DNA of 64,000 bases from Membranipora membranacea (lineage: Eukaryota > Bryozoa > Gymnolaemata > Cheilostomatida > Membraniporidae). Location of the stretch: positions 39,096,283 through 39,160,282 of the forward strand of contig OU612066.1 in assembly GCA_914767715.1 (NCBI GenBank), read 5' to 3'. The notes beneath the pieces were generated by a model, which was not told the origin of the DNA, made no database searches, and was given only the letters and a program-made list of their open reading frames with translations. Positions within the stretch are counted from its first letter, which is position 1. Every line of letters begins with the position of its first letter. Positions 1-11,425 of this stretch are shown in pieces. Position numbers and translations under genes: made by a program.

Positions 1-704
1 TTAACCCCAAGATGTTACGCCCTCCAGCTAAAGTTTGTATCTTCCATCATCAATGCCATCTTAAAAGACATTGGCATTTATGTGCGTAGAGACATAGTTT
101 TGTTATCCGGCTTTACCAATCTCATGCAGACTGCGTTACTGCAGACCCGTGACCTTTGCGATCAAAATAGCAAACTAATCAGATTAAAATTCAGGCGGAA
201 TCGACAAAACTCTTACTACCTTATCTCATGAACTCAAAAGATCTGCATTAGGACAGCTTTAGTTCCCACAACAAACTGCTCGTAATCAATTCTCACTTTA
301 GAACATTCTGCTGCTCTGCTGGCATCCCCTTGACTGAGACTCAACCAATCACATCACAGCGATGCTGTTACTAGTCAGCTGTATAAGATCGTATCTGTAG
401 TTTTCCTTACCTTCAGTTTCGAGCTGCTCGCTGTTATTTTACCACAGAGTGTTGCTTCTTTCTGTTCCGCTGCAGATATGAGATGTGATAAGGTAGCAGT
501 TACTGATATAGTGTCTGCCATGTCAGCTGTCAAACAACCAAACATTCAATCATACATCTGAGTAGCAGTATAAGATAAAAGCAACTGTGTACGCGGCAAA
601 GTACACAAGGAAGTTAGGACACGTTGAAGTGGAGCAGCAGCTTAAACAAATACCAAACAGGAAGAGGAGATGCCTACATGAGGTTGTCATATAGTCAGTC
701 TTAC
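1..704. other. No firm gene; downstream part of the ankyrin gene region
   Basis: AT-rich sequence without a convincing exon. On the minus strand a short AG/GT-bounded stretch near 447-473 would continue in phase from the ankyrin exon at 705-808, but it encodes only about nine residues and is not firm. Confidence 0.4.
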
Positions 705-808
705 CTAATAGAGAAAGAGTAGCTCCATGCTTGAGGAGATAGTTAGATATAGATTCACATTGGAGGAGAAGAGCCATGTCTAAAGCTGACATACCGTCAG
801 TATTTACA
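705..808 (-). CDS. Ankyrin-repeat exon (internal, partial gene)
   Basis: The exon encodes one ankyrin repeat. Visible signature: a DG-SALDMALL helix, then an SISNYLLKHGAT second helix and loop, matching the usual DGxTxLxxAxxxxxxxxxxxLLxxGA pattern. The minus strand shows a TTGCAG acceptor just before it and an ATTAG|GTAAG donor just after. It enters in phase 2 and leaves in phase 1. Further exons of the same gene are probably those at 3499-3621 and 7013-7239, and the rest lies outside or was not found. Large ankyrin-repeat scaffold proteins are typical hosts for such a repeat, but one repeat does not name the protein. Confidence 0.6.
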
Positions 809-1678
809 CTGCAATAAAAAGAGTACATATCAGCTCACAACAGGGAAACTAACATGACATACTACACCTTAACTATATCAGCCTGTCAGTAATTTACCAT
901 CACCGTTGGCTCTAGAAGCTACAAACTTGTTTTGATAATTTTGTGAAATGTGACCGAATGTAATATGAATAACAGCATTGCTGTGCTACACAATTGACTC
1001 AACCCAGTGAGTAGAACCCAGTAATTAGTGATATAATTATATACATTTCCGGATTAGTGGAAGTGACTGACAAGCTTGGTCACTTATGTAGGATTGATTT
1101 TCCTCCTTTTGGTTGCTCTACCAGTTTAGTGAGACTACAGCACACCAGTTTAAGAAATTTTGGAAAAGAGCTAATAACCTTGTATAGAGAAGGATGTCAC
1201 TGGTTCGGCATCCTTAGCTTACAGCCAAATATAGCCATCATTATATTAAACGTGGTTAATTATAAAGAGCATATTGTAACTAACGGATAAAAATTCTTCA
1301 CAAAAAGCCTGTATTCAACCACTGATCCAATTTTTGGTTAATAATAATAATGTTTTCTTAAGGGGATACCAGGCAATCCGTTGATGTGGTCTGCCAATTG
1401 AATCCTGCGTTGTGTTCATGACCATGGCCTGCTATATTTTATGAATTGGACAACTGTTTTTTAGAAATTGAATTTCAAACTAGACATGAAAGTTGATCTG
1501 TTTAAAACCAGAGGATCAGAGAAATGCTAGGATGCCAATTTTATTTTCCTGCAACTGATTTCTTCCGCATATCAGTTATGGAGAGCTATTATTTCCCCTT
1601 AAGAGGATGCTCTGGATTGAAGAAAGTGCCATGAAATTCAATGATTTGGGGTCAGGGAGGGAGCCTTTGAGTCTTGCT
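809..1678. other. No feature recognised
   Basis: Intron or intergenic sequence. The open frame at 1057-1290 on the plus strand has no splice context or recognisable domain. Confidence 0.5.
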
Positions 1679-1720
1679 ATGGCAAGGGAGGGGATAAAAT
1701 GGCAAGGGAGGGGATAAAAT
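1679..1720. repeat. Tandem duplication of about 20 bp, two copies
   Basis: The unit ATGGCAAGGGAGGGGATAAA occurs twice directly beside the 3' end of the tRNA-Lys gene at 1726-1798. Confidence 0.85.
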
Positions 1721-1725
1721 ACTTC

Positions 1726-1798
1726 CGCCCGAACAGGGACTCGAACCCTGGACCCTCAGATTAAAAGTCTGATGCTCTACCGACTGAGCTATCCGGGC
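1726..1798 (-). tRNA. tRNA-Lys(TTT)
   Basis: Read on the minus strand this is a complete 73-nt cloverleaf. The acceptor stem GCCCGGA pairs with TTCGGGC with one G-T pair. The D arm is GCTC-GAGC, the anticodon stem TCAGA/TCTGA holds a CTTTTAA loop with anticodon TTT, and the T arm is CAGGG-TTCGAGT-CCCTG. A-box and B-box promoter elements are intact and CCA is not encoded, as in eukaryotes. It is identical to the copy at 5524-5596. No intron. Confidence 0.95.
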
Positions 1799-2071
1799 CA
1801 TGAACTCCGAGGAAAGTGTCAAGAAAATGATTGGGGGCATAATAAATCAGTGCAAAGGGGACTGTGGGTTAAGGGGGGGGCACCTAAAATCAAACCTCGA
1901 CAGCTCCCTCATACCAGTGTATTGTGGAAGTCCAAGTTTCGAGGTTTCCCAAGAGTTTGGGGGTGGGGGTGACTCATGCAAAACTAAGATACTTGACACA
2001 CTTAATCACTTCACCTGTTTATTGTAACATCTCTCATCTCCAGTATGAGCTCAAGCTCATTCAGATCACAT

Positions 2072-2180
2072 CTCCTCACAGCCTCAAAAACTAAAACAGA
2101 GTTATCAAAATATACAACAGGAACTCATACCTCCTCACAGCCTCAAACACTAAAACAGAGTTATCAAAATATACAACAAG
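2072..2180. repeat. Tandem duplication, period about 59 bp, two copies
   Basis: A unit starting CTCCTCACAGCCTCAAA and ending ATACAACA(G/A)GAAC occurs twice in a row with a few substitutions. No coding sense. Confidence 0.85.
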
Positions 2181-2182
2181 AA

Positions 2183-3295
2183 CCCTGTGAGAGGAAATCA
2201 GGAGGAAGGTGAGGTGGTTAAGATCTGCTTAAGTCAATTCCTGGTATGATGCAGGACTATTAACTGTGATATGAGTGACAGAGGTTGTGCTTTCTGAGGG
2301 GAATGATAAGTTAATATATCTAGTGGAGTTACTAACCCAATGCTCCAATAATATGAACAGTATGATTTTAAGTTGCGCTTGAAACTTTCGCTGAGTTCAT
2401 TTGGCAGTATCAGGATAATGATTTTTTAGAAATTGATAGGCCTACAGCTGCCAATAAAAAGTATCTAAAAAGGTAGATTCATTGCAACTGGTTATTTGGT
2501 AAAGCTGGCTTGTGTAAACAAATAAAGTGATGTAACTAGAGAGTTGTATGATGAAATTAAAATCAGGGTCTCTAAGTATTAATGAATGATACAATATCTA
2601 GGAAGTGATTATAAAAGCTGAACTGAATATATTGTTTGCCATATTTTTGTATTTTAAAAGCTCATCTTAAATAACAAACTGGTCAGTAACACATTCCTGA
2701 GCAGTGTGAAACAAGCTATTCCCATGACTCTTTATGACAGCCTTCGAGATTACAGGCTGAATCAGGATGGGATGATTTCTCTATAGCTTAAAATGCACAG
2801 CCTAAATTTTTTTAAATTATATCTCGCATACATAATTTCTTGGAAAGTGAGAATACCAAAGGGCTCCTGGAAAGTGAGACCAATGGCCTGCAGGAATGTG
2901 AGACTGATGGGCACCAATATTTACTGATGGGATCGATCAGTCTCACATAAATAACGACTATAATTAGGGGGAAGTGTATCAACTTAGAATTAATTACTCT
3001 ATCGATAAAATTAGCATGACACCGATAATTACTAACAGTCACTCTAGAGATTCTCGCATACCCGAACCCATTAGACTATTGTTTAGCACGATCATAACAT
3101 TTTCAAAGATTATAAATACTTTGACATTGACATCATGGCCTGGGAAAAATTACTAATGATGATAAATAATATTGGAGTGGAAGCTTATAACAAATTACTC
3201 ATCAAAAATCTAAATGCAAGAGGAGATACAAAAATAAAGGTAGTAGGAACATCTACTGCTACATCAGTAGCTCTATCTGTGTGGTGTCAAACCGC
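2183..3295. other. No gene recognised
   Basis: AT-rich sequence. A degenerate GGAAAGTGAGA-type repeat is visible around 2840-2950. Open frames here are short and lack splice context. Confidence 0.5.
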
Positions 3296-3333
3296 ATCAC
3301 ACAGACTAAGGATATATAGCCTCACTCTGTGAT
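3296..3333. repeat. Degenerate short palindrome of the ATCACAGAGTAAGGAT family
   Basis: It reads ATCACACAGACTAAGGATAT followed by ATAGCCTCACTCTGTGAT, an imperfect inverted repeat. It matches the perfect palindrome at 19533-19566 and the ends of the foldback element at 4121-4837. Confidence 0.7.
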
Positions 3334-3498
3334 CTTTAGTTGCTAGTAGTTCTGTTGCCTTTACCTCAAATTAAGATTTCACCATAAAACTAAATAATAT
3401 GAAACTACCAGTGGAAGGAACAATGTTAGTAATGGATTCAGTCATCGAGAGAGGCTACAGGCCATACTCTTTATATAGTGTCCCATTAAAGATTTTAC

Positions 3499-3621
3499 CT
3501 GCGCCTGTGTAATCATAATCCAGAAGTAAATCAAAGCTTTTCTTCTTTTCTGGCGAGTAAAGTTTCAGACTTGTGAGATCTGGTGTTGATGTCTCGTAAG
3601 ATTTGACTCTTCTGTGTGAAT
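3499..3621 (-). CDS. Probable internal exon, unknown product (possibly the ankyrin gene)
   Basis: The minus strand shows TGTTCTAG before and GCGCAG|GTAAAA after a 123-nt open stretch that enters and leaves in phase 1. The peptide starts DSHRRVKSYETSTPDLTSL and continues with a charged SPEKKKSFDLLLDYDY segment. It looks coding in composition and is flanked by usable splice sites. It lies on the same strand as the ankyrin exon at 705-808 and the Ser-rich exon at 7013-7239 and may join them, but the phases do not connect directly to the ankyrin exon, so at least one more exon would be needed. No domain recognised. Confidence 0.4.
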
Positions 3622-3727
3622 CTAGAACAGAGTACACCATTCCATAAGGGCAAGTAGAATAGTATATTACGTAATAACACAGTAAGAAAGCAGTCTACTA
3701 TTTGAAGGTCTAGGAAAATTATAGCTC

Positions 3728-3787
3728 CGCCCGAACAGGGACCCTCAAATTAAAACTCTGATGCTCTACCAGCTGAGCTATCCGGGC
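3728..3787 (-). pseudogene. Deleted tRNA-Lys(TTT) copy
   Basis: It matches the tRNA-Lys(TTT) genes at 1726 and 5524 at both ends but is only 60 nt. Thirteen bases covering most of the T arm and B box are missing. The deletion falls between short GGAC repeats present in the intact gene, as expected for slippage. The anticodon stem also has mismatches. It cannot fold as a tRNA. Confidence 0.9.
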
Positions 3788-4120
3788 TACTTTTTGCAGG
3801 GGAGGTGGGGATAATAGATGACGAAATACTGAATACAACAAACTCCAAACATGATATACAAACTGTGTATCACTACAGTTATAGAGTTTCAGAAAAATAT
3901 TTCCTAATCATTTTTTAATATTTGTAAACTTGATGGCATTTGAAATAAATCTGGTTTTGTGAGCAGTCTGGTTTCTTTTGTTTTCTGAGAAAATCCCATG
4001 AATTTGCTTACAACCTAATGACTATTATAGAGAACATCATTCTGCTATTAGAGAACACTATTGTTTGTTCACGCTTTGACAATTATCTGTCTGTTTTGTT
4101 ACAATACCTCCCTTATCAAG

Positions 4121-4837
4121 ATATTTTCACAGAGTAAGGATATACAGAGGGGACAGTTCAATGATAGTTATAGTGCCTGCGGTTTTTGATTCACTGGGGG
4201 AAAATTGTGCACAGCTGGATGCCAAAAACTCATTATCTCTATATGTTATAATGGCATTTTTCTTGCAGACATCCCTACATTTGATGGGCCATAATTCATT
4301 CTGTATTTATCCTAAAGACTGATTTCCAACTTTGCTGGAATGTCCAAGCTTCAAGCTATACACCATATTATTGTCATTGTTTGCTAGGATTCATAGGCTA
4401 AGAGTAATCCAGGTTTCTGAAATGAGTTTTGTCATATAGATTTACATGTGACAATTGATAGACGGCTGGTCATCAAAATTAGGAAATGTCCGTGCATTGA
4501 CCTAAGCCCTATGTAAATCTATATGATAAAACTCATTTTGAAAACCTGGATTACTCATAGCCTATGTATCCTAGCAAAAAATGACAATAATATTGTGTAT
4601 AGCTCGAAGATTGGACATTTCAGAAAAGTTAGAAATCAGTCTTTAGGATAAATACAGAATGAATTATGACCTATCAAAGGTGGCTATGTCTGCATGACAA
4701 AACTCCACTGTAACTTATATATATTCTGAAATTGGCAGGTGGCCAGATTGATGAATTTCCCCCAGTGGATAAAAACCGCAGGCACTATAACGATCGTTGA
4801 AGTGTCCCCTCTGTTTATCCTTACTCTGTGATATTAT
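4121..4837. mobile_element. Foldback (long inverted repeat) MITE of about 0.7 kb
   Basis: Two arms of roughly 325 bp are inverted copies of each other around a loop of about 60 bp (near 4450-4510). The outer ends read CACAGAGTAAGGATA on the left and TATCCTTACTCTGTG on the right. Inner landmarks also pair: GTGCCTGCGGTTTTT with AAAAACCGCAGGCAC, and AATCCAGGTTT with AAACCTGGATT. No coding capacity. The outer ends recur in short palindromes at 3296 and 19533. Confidence 0.9.
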
Positions 4838-5523
4838 TTTGTATCCAGTGTGTTTTGATTGTAACCAATGGGTGGATCACTCATTAATGTCATGTGTATA
4901 ACTTGCATCTCCAGATTATGTTTGTTTGCTCGTTTTTGCTAGTTCCCAGCAGGTCTCATGAATTCTCATGACAGATTAAACTTAACGTCTTACGAAGACG
5001 GTGTAGCTGTCCTGATAGTAGTTCCCATGGTATAAATAAAATTTTGAGATAAGGGTACACAAGCTTATCTACCAAATTCACGAATTCCACAATTCCAACT
5101 CTGGGATACTATAGTATTCACAATCCTAAGTGTCATTTACCATCATATTTGAATTTGTTCTTTTATTTGGCATGTAAATCCTTGTCATATGGAACTGTCA
5201 GTATTAAACTTATTTGGTGGTGAAAAATTTTGAGATTTTTTTTTATTTCTAAGCATACCATTAACTTGAGTTAAAGATCATTTCACTACACAATACAATT
5301 GTAATAAGATTTTGATATTGTTTAAACTACTAGTACGTAGTTTAGGGGTAACTTTATAACTGGCTTTGGGAACATAACACCAATTATTGCCACTTCTGTC
5401 TACTCTGAGGTACAGCCATTGAAGTCAGAGAATCACGATCTAATATTATTCAGTTCTGATCAGTCATTGAGTTATGTCCATGGTTCTGCGATAAGGAGAC
5501 AATACAAGGGAAAAGTATAGCTC
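4838..5523. other. No feature recognised
   Basis: AT-rich non-coding sequence between the foldback element and the second tRNA-Lys gene. Confidence 0.5.
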
Positions 5524-5596
5524 CGCCCGAACAGGGACTCGAACCCTGGACCCTCAGATTAAAAGTCTGATGCTCTACCGACTGAGCTATCCGGGC
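5524..5596 (-). tRNA. tRNA-Lys(TTT)
   Basis: Complete 73-nt cloverleaf on the minus strand, identical to the gene at 1726-1798, with anticodon TTT and intact A and B boxes. The CTCCGCCC flank on the plus strand is also shared with the deleted copy at 3728, suggesting local duplication of one locus. Confidence 0.95.
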
Positions 5597-7012
5597 TGCA
5601 TATTATTTTGTACAAATAGGATGAAACTTTTACAGGAAGTAATGACTGCATATGGCTTATATACAATCAGTATTTTTTCACTTTAACAAAACTGACTATG
5701 GGACTAGATACAAGTGATGATAAGTATGATTTATCGCTATCCATTTTTTTTTCCCATTGTTGTAAGAACCAAACTGCTTTTTACGTGTATTAATGTGTAT
5801 ACTGTGCACTTATATTCTCACCAGAATAGATATGTGTCGGATATCATATAATATTATACATCAAAATTAATTTATGCTAGACCATAACTCAGGTCGGACA
5901 GAAACTAATGGTAGTGAACTATGAGTTAATTGTTTTGATTGGAATGGCTGTTATAATATTGGAACAATTCTCTACCTGAACTTAAATTCGATTGACTTTG
6001 CTTTTAAGAGATAAATCACATATGATCCATCTTTTGAGATTGACACCATTCATTTGTACAATGAAGCATTATGGATAACGGTATTACTGAGATATGAGCA
6101 TTGTATATAATAATTTTATATCAAGCTGACTCTGCATTGCTTTGAGCTTTATGATGGACAGAGAGCATGTTGTGGGCGGGTCTTAATGTTTTGCGATGAT
6201 GAAATAGTGTTGACAGTATTGGCCACTTCTTCAGCTCAAATTAATGGCAATATTCTACCTCTGGAAGATATTTAGCCTCCTTAATTTACCATAAATATTT
6301 TATCGCAGGATATTGAAAAAAAGTACTGTGGTGTTTTAATGTGTTTTTGTTTCACAATCACGGATGCTCCGCAATGCCACCCTTGTTATCATCAAATATC
6401 AAGGTTGGTAGTGAGTTCTTTAACTAAAAGTTTCAGTATTAAAGACTCAAAGCTATTTGTGACCAGGGATGAATTAATCAACAATATAAACTTATTATAC
6501 AATGTCATACATATCATAATTTGGAATTTATTTTCAAATTGCTAATCAACCGACTGTGGTGACTTTACATTTATTATATCTCTGCTGTTTATATTTGTTT
6601 ACCAGGTACCTTGACATCTTCCTGGTCAACAAACCCAGAAGTACATTATTCATCAGTCGGGTAGAAGACTCATAGTCGTTATTGTCCCCAAGGGGCAGCT
6701 TCTGTGTTCTTCATGAATTGTGATAAACACATGTAGAACCGGCCGGGACTTATAGTTTGGAGCCTCCCGGGATTCTACAATATGATGGATCTATAATTTA
6801 ATTTTAGTCTGGGTATTGGATATTCAGGTATGGTGTCACCTGTGCAGATATGTGATAACGATCACATTAACATAATTATTCTTTCTCTGATCCCTCCCAA
6901 ATTCAACCGATCCTTTATATTAGCACATGTTGTAACAAAGGTCGACCGGAGTGAGAAATCAAGTCGTGAGCGTGTACTACTTACACTTTCTGTGATTTTT
7001 CAGAGTAGGTAC
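5597..7012. other. No feature recognised
   Basis: AT-rich intronic or intergenic sequence. Small open frames at 6339-6545 and 6830-7054 on the plus strand have no supporting signals. Confidence 0.5.
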
Positions 7013-7239
7013 CTCCAGTGTATCAGGCCTAAGAAGAGTGAGTGCTCCTCCTAAGCTTGTCAGAGATCCCGCAGAGCTCAGTGAGGTATCCATAGAGTTA
7101 CTGTTATGTGAGAATGATCTCCTGAATGATTTCTTACGAATTGAAGGAAATCTGTTAGTCCTATCAGAGTGTCTGTAGAGTGATGACGTTGGTGTAAGAG
7201 TCTGATCCATACTTACAGAGAGACCAGCGGACAGACTAC
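7013..7239 (-). CDS. Probable Ser-rich exon, unknown product
   Basis: On the minus strand an open stretch runs from a CTCAG acceptor to a CTGGAG|GTACCT donor. The peptide is rich in Ser, Arg and Leu, with segments such as NRFPSIRKKSFRRSFSHNS and SLSSAGSLTSLGGAL, resembling disordered, phosphorylatable linkers of scaffold proteins. The acceptor region is duplicated (see the separate entry at 7234-7263). An internal TCT|GTAAGT could also act as a donor. It may belong to the same minus-strand gene as the exons at 3499 and 705. No domain recognised. Confidence 0.45.
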
Positions 7240-7263
7240 CTGAGAACAGACTACCTGAGAACA
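7234..7263 (-). repeat. 15-bp tandem duplication spanning a 3' splice site
   Basis: On the minus strand GTTCTCAGGTAGTCT occurs twice in a row. Each copy carries a CTCAG|GTAGT acceptor, so two in-frame 3' splice sites lie 15 nt apart and would differ by five residues. Confidence 0.7.
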
Positions 7264-8232
7264 GAGATAACAATCACTATGAGATGGAGTCAGTGTACCA
7301 TGTACCACGTACTGTCCTGTACAGAGCAGGATATCACATTGTCGACTATCTAGAGACTGTTACTCCATTGTAATATATGCCATATGCAGTGTGTGGGAAG
7401 CATGAACTGAATAACTTATAGTCATACTGTGATGTAATGCTCAATGCTAATATGTGATATGTGTCAGGTCCCAAAACAGGATGTCTCAATCATTATTCAC
7501 AAATACATGAAAGCTCTGCTCAATAATTACATGTTTTTAAATATATATCGATGATGGCGTGTTCCAACTAAATGTTTCACCAAAAATCTCAATTATGGTC
7601 TTGATGACTGTCCTGTCAGTGGTAATTAGTACCCTGCTGGCAGGGGGCTCTTGACCAGTGAAGACAATGTAGTACCTCAAGCTAGACACTGCCATGATCA
7701 GGTTTGCCGCTGATGTACACTGATAAAACTCATCTTATACATAAAATATAAACATTTATATTATATTATTATATTAACTTATATCTTAAGTCATTCGCTT
7801 GGTTATTGTGAATATTTTATTGGAAATTAAGGATCTAGCTCAGCAAAACACGCAGAAGTATGACCTCAGAAGTATGACCTCAGCCCAGTCCTAGATGTTC
7901 TCAAGTACCAGAATTATTTCAAACCACAAACTAAGTCGCTATGAAGTTACGAAGAGCTGAAAATTTGCATTAAAAATTCATAAGGAAATAGAAATAGAAA
8001 GTCTGTACAGTGGAAACTAGGCAACGGATAATTGGCCTGCTAAGCTCACACTAGTCTGCCTGTCTTTATTGGTTTCTAATTACAGTAAGTCAGTTTATTT
8101 AGCTGTATGCCTAATACCTAGTTAATTATTATGTGTCACACTTCCTAAAACAATTACCTGGAACTCCTCTAAGTTCTGAACAGAATGTTTGAACACAAAA
8201 CACTGTAAGTAAGATGATACATAAGCCTTCAT
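7264..8232. other. No feature recognised
   Basis: AT-rich non-coding sequence. A 14-bp AGTATGACCTCAGA unit is repeated once near 7857-7884. Confidence 0.5.
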
Positions 8233-8770
8233 CTCGCAGATTTTGCCTAAACACACAATGAAATCTACATTAATCACAATTAATCAGATAAAATGGCCGC
8301 TAATCCCACCGGTTGGCAGAGTGAGTCAGTAACAGTGTCATATAAATCTCCAGGGTAAATCCTCAATACAGTTCACATACCCAACAATCATAAATATGTA
8401 AATATATTCTCTTGAGCTGGTTGAGCTCGGACAATAATATGACTGAACTGGGAAGTTTCTATCCATCAAAATAGAAGCTATCAGTGTATATGGAAATATA
8501 ACTTGCCACTCATAGCCTCAACTGCACTTTTATATATATGATTTTCAAGCTCATTGGAATTTCAGTCATGATGGTGCCAAAACTAAACTTTCTACCATAA
8601 GTTCAATGACGTGTAGTAGTTGCCTTGAATCAAGACATTAAATGTGGACTTTGTTGGGCATTGAGTTGATTTTTGTTGCATCGATGCCACCCCTTCCCAA
8701 AGAGAAGTTTTCTCATTTTGTTTCCTCACTGTTTTTGTCAAAGTTAAGGTTTATATTGTACTGTACAACG
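8233..8770 (+). repeat. Dispersed repeat, copy 1 (about 0.5 kb)
   Basis: This stretch aligns in the same orientation with 17100-17512. Shared landmarks in order are CACAATTAATCA, TATCAGTGTATATGGAAATATAACTTGCCA, a TGATGGT(G/A)CC segment, TTCAATGAC, TTGTTGCATCGATGCCA and TTTAGTCAAAGTTAA-type text near the end. No coding frame or terminal repeats were found. It is probably an unclassified interspersed element. Confidence 0.8.
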
Positions 8771-9925
8771 ATATGTAAATACATTTATAAGTTAGCTGAT
8801 ATGTAGTGTGGTTCACAATAGCCAGAATACAGAGACAGATTGGGTTAACCAGAATAGCTAAAGAGTGGGCTTAACAGAATAGAGACAGATTGCGGTATAT
8901 AGCTATAACAATTTAGAAAAGTTAAACCGTAGTAATCTGATTATATCTGCAATTAAACTTTTTAATCCGCTTGTTTGAACCAGTAAAGCCATGATGAAGT
9001 AGGCAACAGATAAACCTGCTGATTTCGGGGGACTTAGGAAGGGATTGAAAATATAAACAGGTGGGCCTAGTAATGAAACCTCCAATATGAGGCAAAACAT
9101 TTATATCCTAGACAATACTAACCTTATATACCTAGTGTTTCGGGGTCTGATAGTCTGATTAATATCCGTGGGGAATCATGGTCTTAGAGAGCAGTAGTCA
9201 GGAGTATGTAACCGTATATATATAGACCAGATAACTTTACTACCACCAGCAGCGAATCCAAATTATAAATTTCTACAAAAGCAGTATTTACATACAAAAA
9301 AAACTATCTTGTCATGATAATCTCCTATAAGTGTTCCAGGTCATGTGACCATTTGGTCTGAGCTGAGATGCTGTTGAAATAACAAGAGACTTCACCATGA
9401 TACATCCTGGTGATTAAAATATACAGTGTACACCAGTCAGTAACAGCAGACCATGTGAAGCTCTAATAGTAGAGTTATGTGAAATGTGCTAGAATAAGAA
9501 ACAATACACTGATAACAGCTTGCCAAGTTTGGTACCTACAGTGTAACAGTTACCAATTTAGCCCTCACAGACCAGCACTACCTAATAATTATCAGCTAAT
9601 AATATCTGATGATAGTTGTTAGTCAACAGCTTAATAATATCTGACGTTATAATACTAAGACAATTACTTCTGAGAATGATCATATGGAAGGTATAGCCTG
9701 CCCGGGCTATGGTAGGTATGTCAGGGTTATGTCACAGAGGGTCAGGTTACTTTTGTTTATGTGAAAAAGAAACAACAGATCAGATAGTGTGGTTGCTATC
9801 CAGTCGCTATCCAATCGATATCCATTTAAACTAGTCATTATTTGTGAATTACAAAGGAAAAAAAACGCTATCTCGTAATTGCCAATGTCTGATGATCTCA
9901 GGTTCTACAGGTAGTGGTAGTGGAA
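8771..9925. other. No gene recognised
   Basis: Non-coding. A short AGAGACAGATTG repeat occurs twice near 8831 and 8881. Confidence 0.5.
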
Positions 9926-10015
9926 GGGTATACAGGTAGTGTATACAGGAAAGGTATACAGGTAGTGTATACAGGAAGGGTATACAGGTAGTGTATACAG
10001 GAAGGGTATACAGGT
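9926..10015. repeat. Minisatellite, 26-bp period, about 3.5 copies
   Basis: The unit GTATACAGGTAGTGTATACA followed by GGAAGG is repeated in tandem. Each unit holds two GTATACAGG half-repeats. Confidence 0.9.
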
Positions 10016-11123
10016 AAGATACAGATAGGGTACTCACCAGGTATTGCAGAAACGAAATACTCAAAGGATGAGTCTCAGAGATGGGCTTCTTATTTCAATC
10101 TCTTCCACAGTAATATTATTGGTTTTTGTTGCAGTTAACCCGTCTGTGGTACAATGGAACTAGGAAAATGCCACCGACGCTCAAAAATTCCTTAGATACG
10201 TCAATCACCACATAGCCTTAGAACCAGAATCCTACAGAATCATAATAATTGATGGGTAAAGGAGCCTAAAGCGTGACAGATCGGAATCTATCACAAGTAT
10301 TTCCAACCAAATATAACATATGGTTAGGTTTTGAAGTAGAAGTTGAATTCATGTCATGGTTGAAAAATCATCTGAAAAGTAGAAGAGCTGTTATCTAGGA
10401 TTACGCAATCTCATCAATCATCAAACTAAACTGCACTTACGGAGGTAGGCTTGTCACCTATATACCAGTACCGATGTGTACCCACAGCACACATGATCTT
10501 ATATTGTATTTGGGTAAAGAATGTGTATATTTAGGCAGGGAGGCATTTAAATGATGTCACAATATGCGCCTAAATTTAAATCTTGCATTGAATTATCGTC
10601 ATGAGCTACCAAAAGAGACCTCCTCATTGTAAAGCAATCAGCATCAAGCTTGGAAAAATTGAAGACTATTCATCACATCCTTTGACTGTATTCCGCCTGC
10701 CAGCCATTTAAAGAGTATATACTACAGATGTTTACAGTCAATTTAAAAACCAACAAAAAGTAAAAATTTTGGTTGATTGATGAACCTGGACACACAGATG
10801 CTTAATGACAATTCGTTTCCAATGTGGCAGACATCAGCAATAAAAACACTGACTGAATAACCTGACCTTAAAATGACCTCTTTAAGCATGTCAACTGAAG
10901 TCAAACCCCAACTGATGCTGCCTGTCATAACCAAATAATTACTTCTGATTGGGTATGAAGATCGAAGCAAGGCAACACAGGCAAACCCTGTTAATAACAG
11001 CCAGGAAAAGCTTTAGGCATAATAAGATAATGATCATTGTGTGAAAAACCACATGGCAGGTGGCCAACCCCTATCTGTCGCTTTAGGCATAAATATGTAA
11101 ACAACTCGCTCAGCAAAATATCT
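10016..11123. other. No feature recognised
   Basis: AT-rich non-coding sequence. Short open frames are unsupported. Confidence 0.5.
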
Positions 11124-11196
11124 GCCCGGGTAGCTCAGTCGGTAGAGCATGGGACTCTTAATCCCAGGGTCGTGGGTTCGAGCCCCACCTCGGGCG
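11124..11196 (+). tRNA. tRNA-Lys(CTT)
   Basis: Complete 73-nt cloverleaf. The acceptor GCCCGGG pairs with CTCGGGC with one mismatch-type pair. The D arm is GCTC...GAGC, the anticodon stem TGGGA/TCCCA frames a CTCTTAA loop with anticodon CTT, and the T arm is GTGGG-TTCGAGC-CCCAC. It has the same acceptor and D-arm design as the tRNA-Lys(TTT) genes but different anticodon and T stems. Confidence 0.95.
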
Positions 11197-11425
11197 CATA
11201 TTTTGATGATGGTTATTATGGTAGATAAAAACATTTCTTTTCCAGTTTTAAATTTTAATATATTTCAATATTTGTGATATTCGAAAGAGAATTCTCAGGT
11301 TAGTAATTTACTTTACAATGTATTACAATGACATAAAGGACTTCAAACTGGGTAAATATACTGGTTTTTAACTAATTCCTCCCTCGTAGAGCGGCAGTCC
11401 CAAAATGAATAACAAAAAATATATA

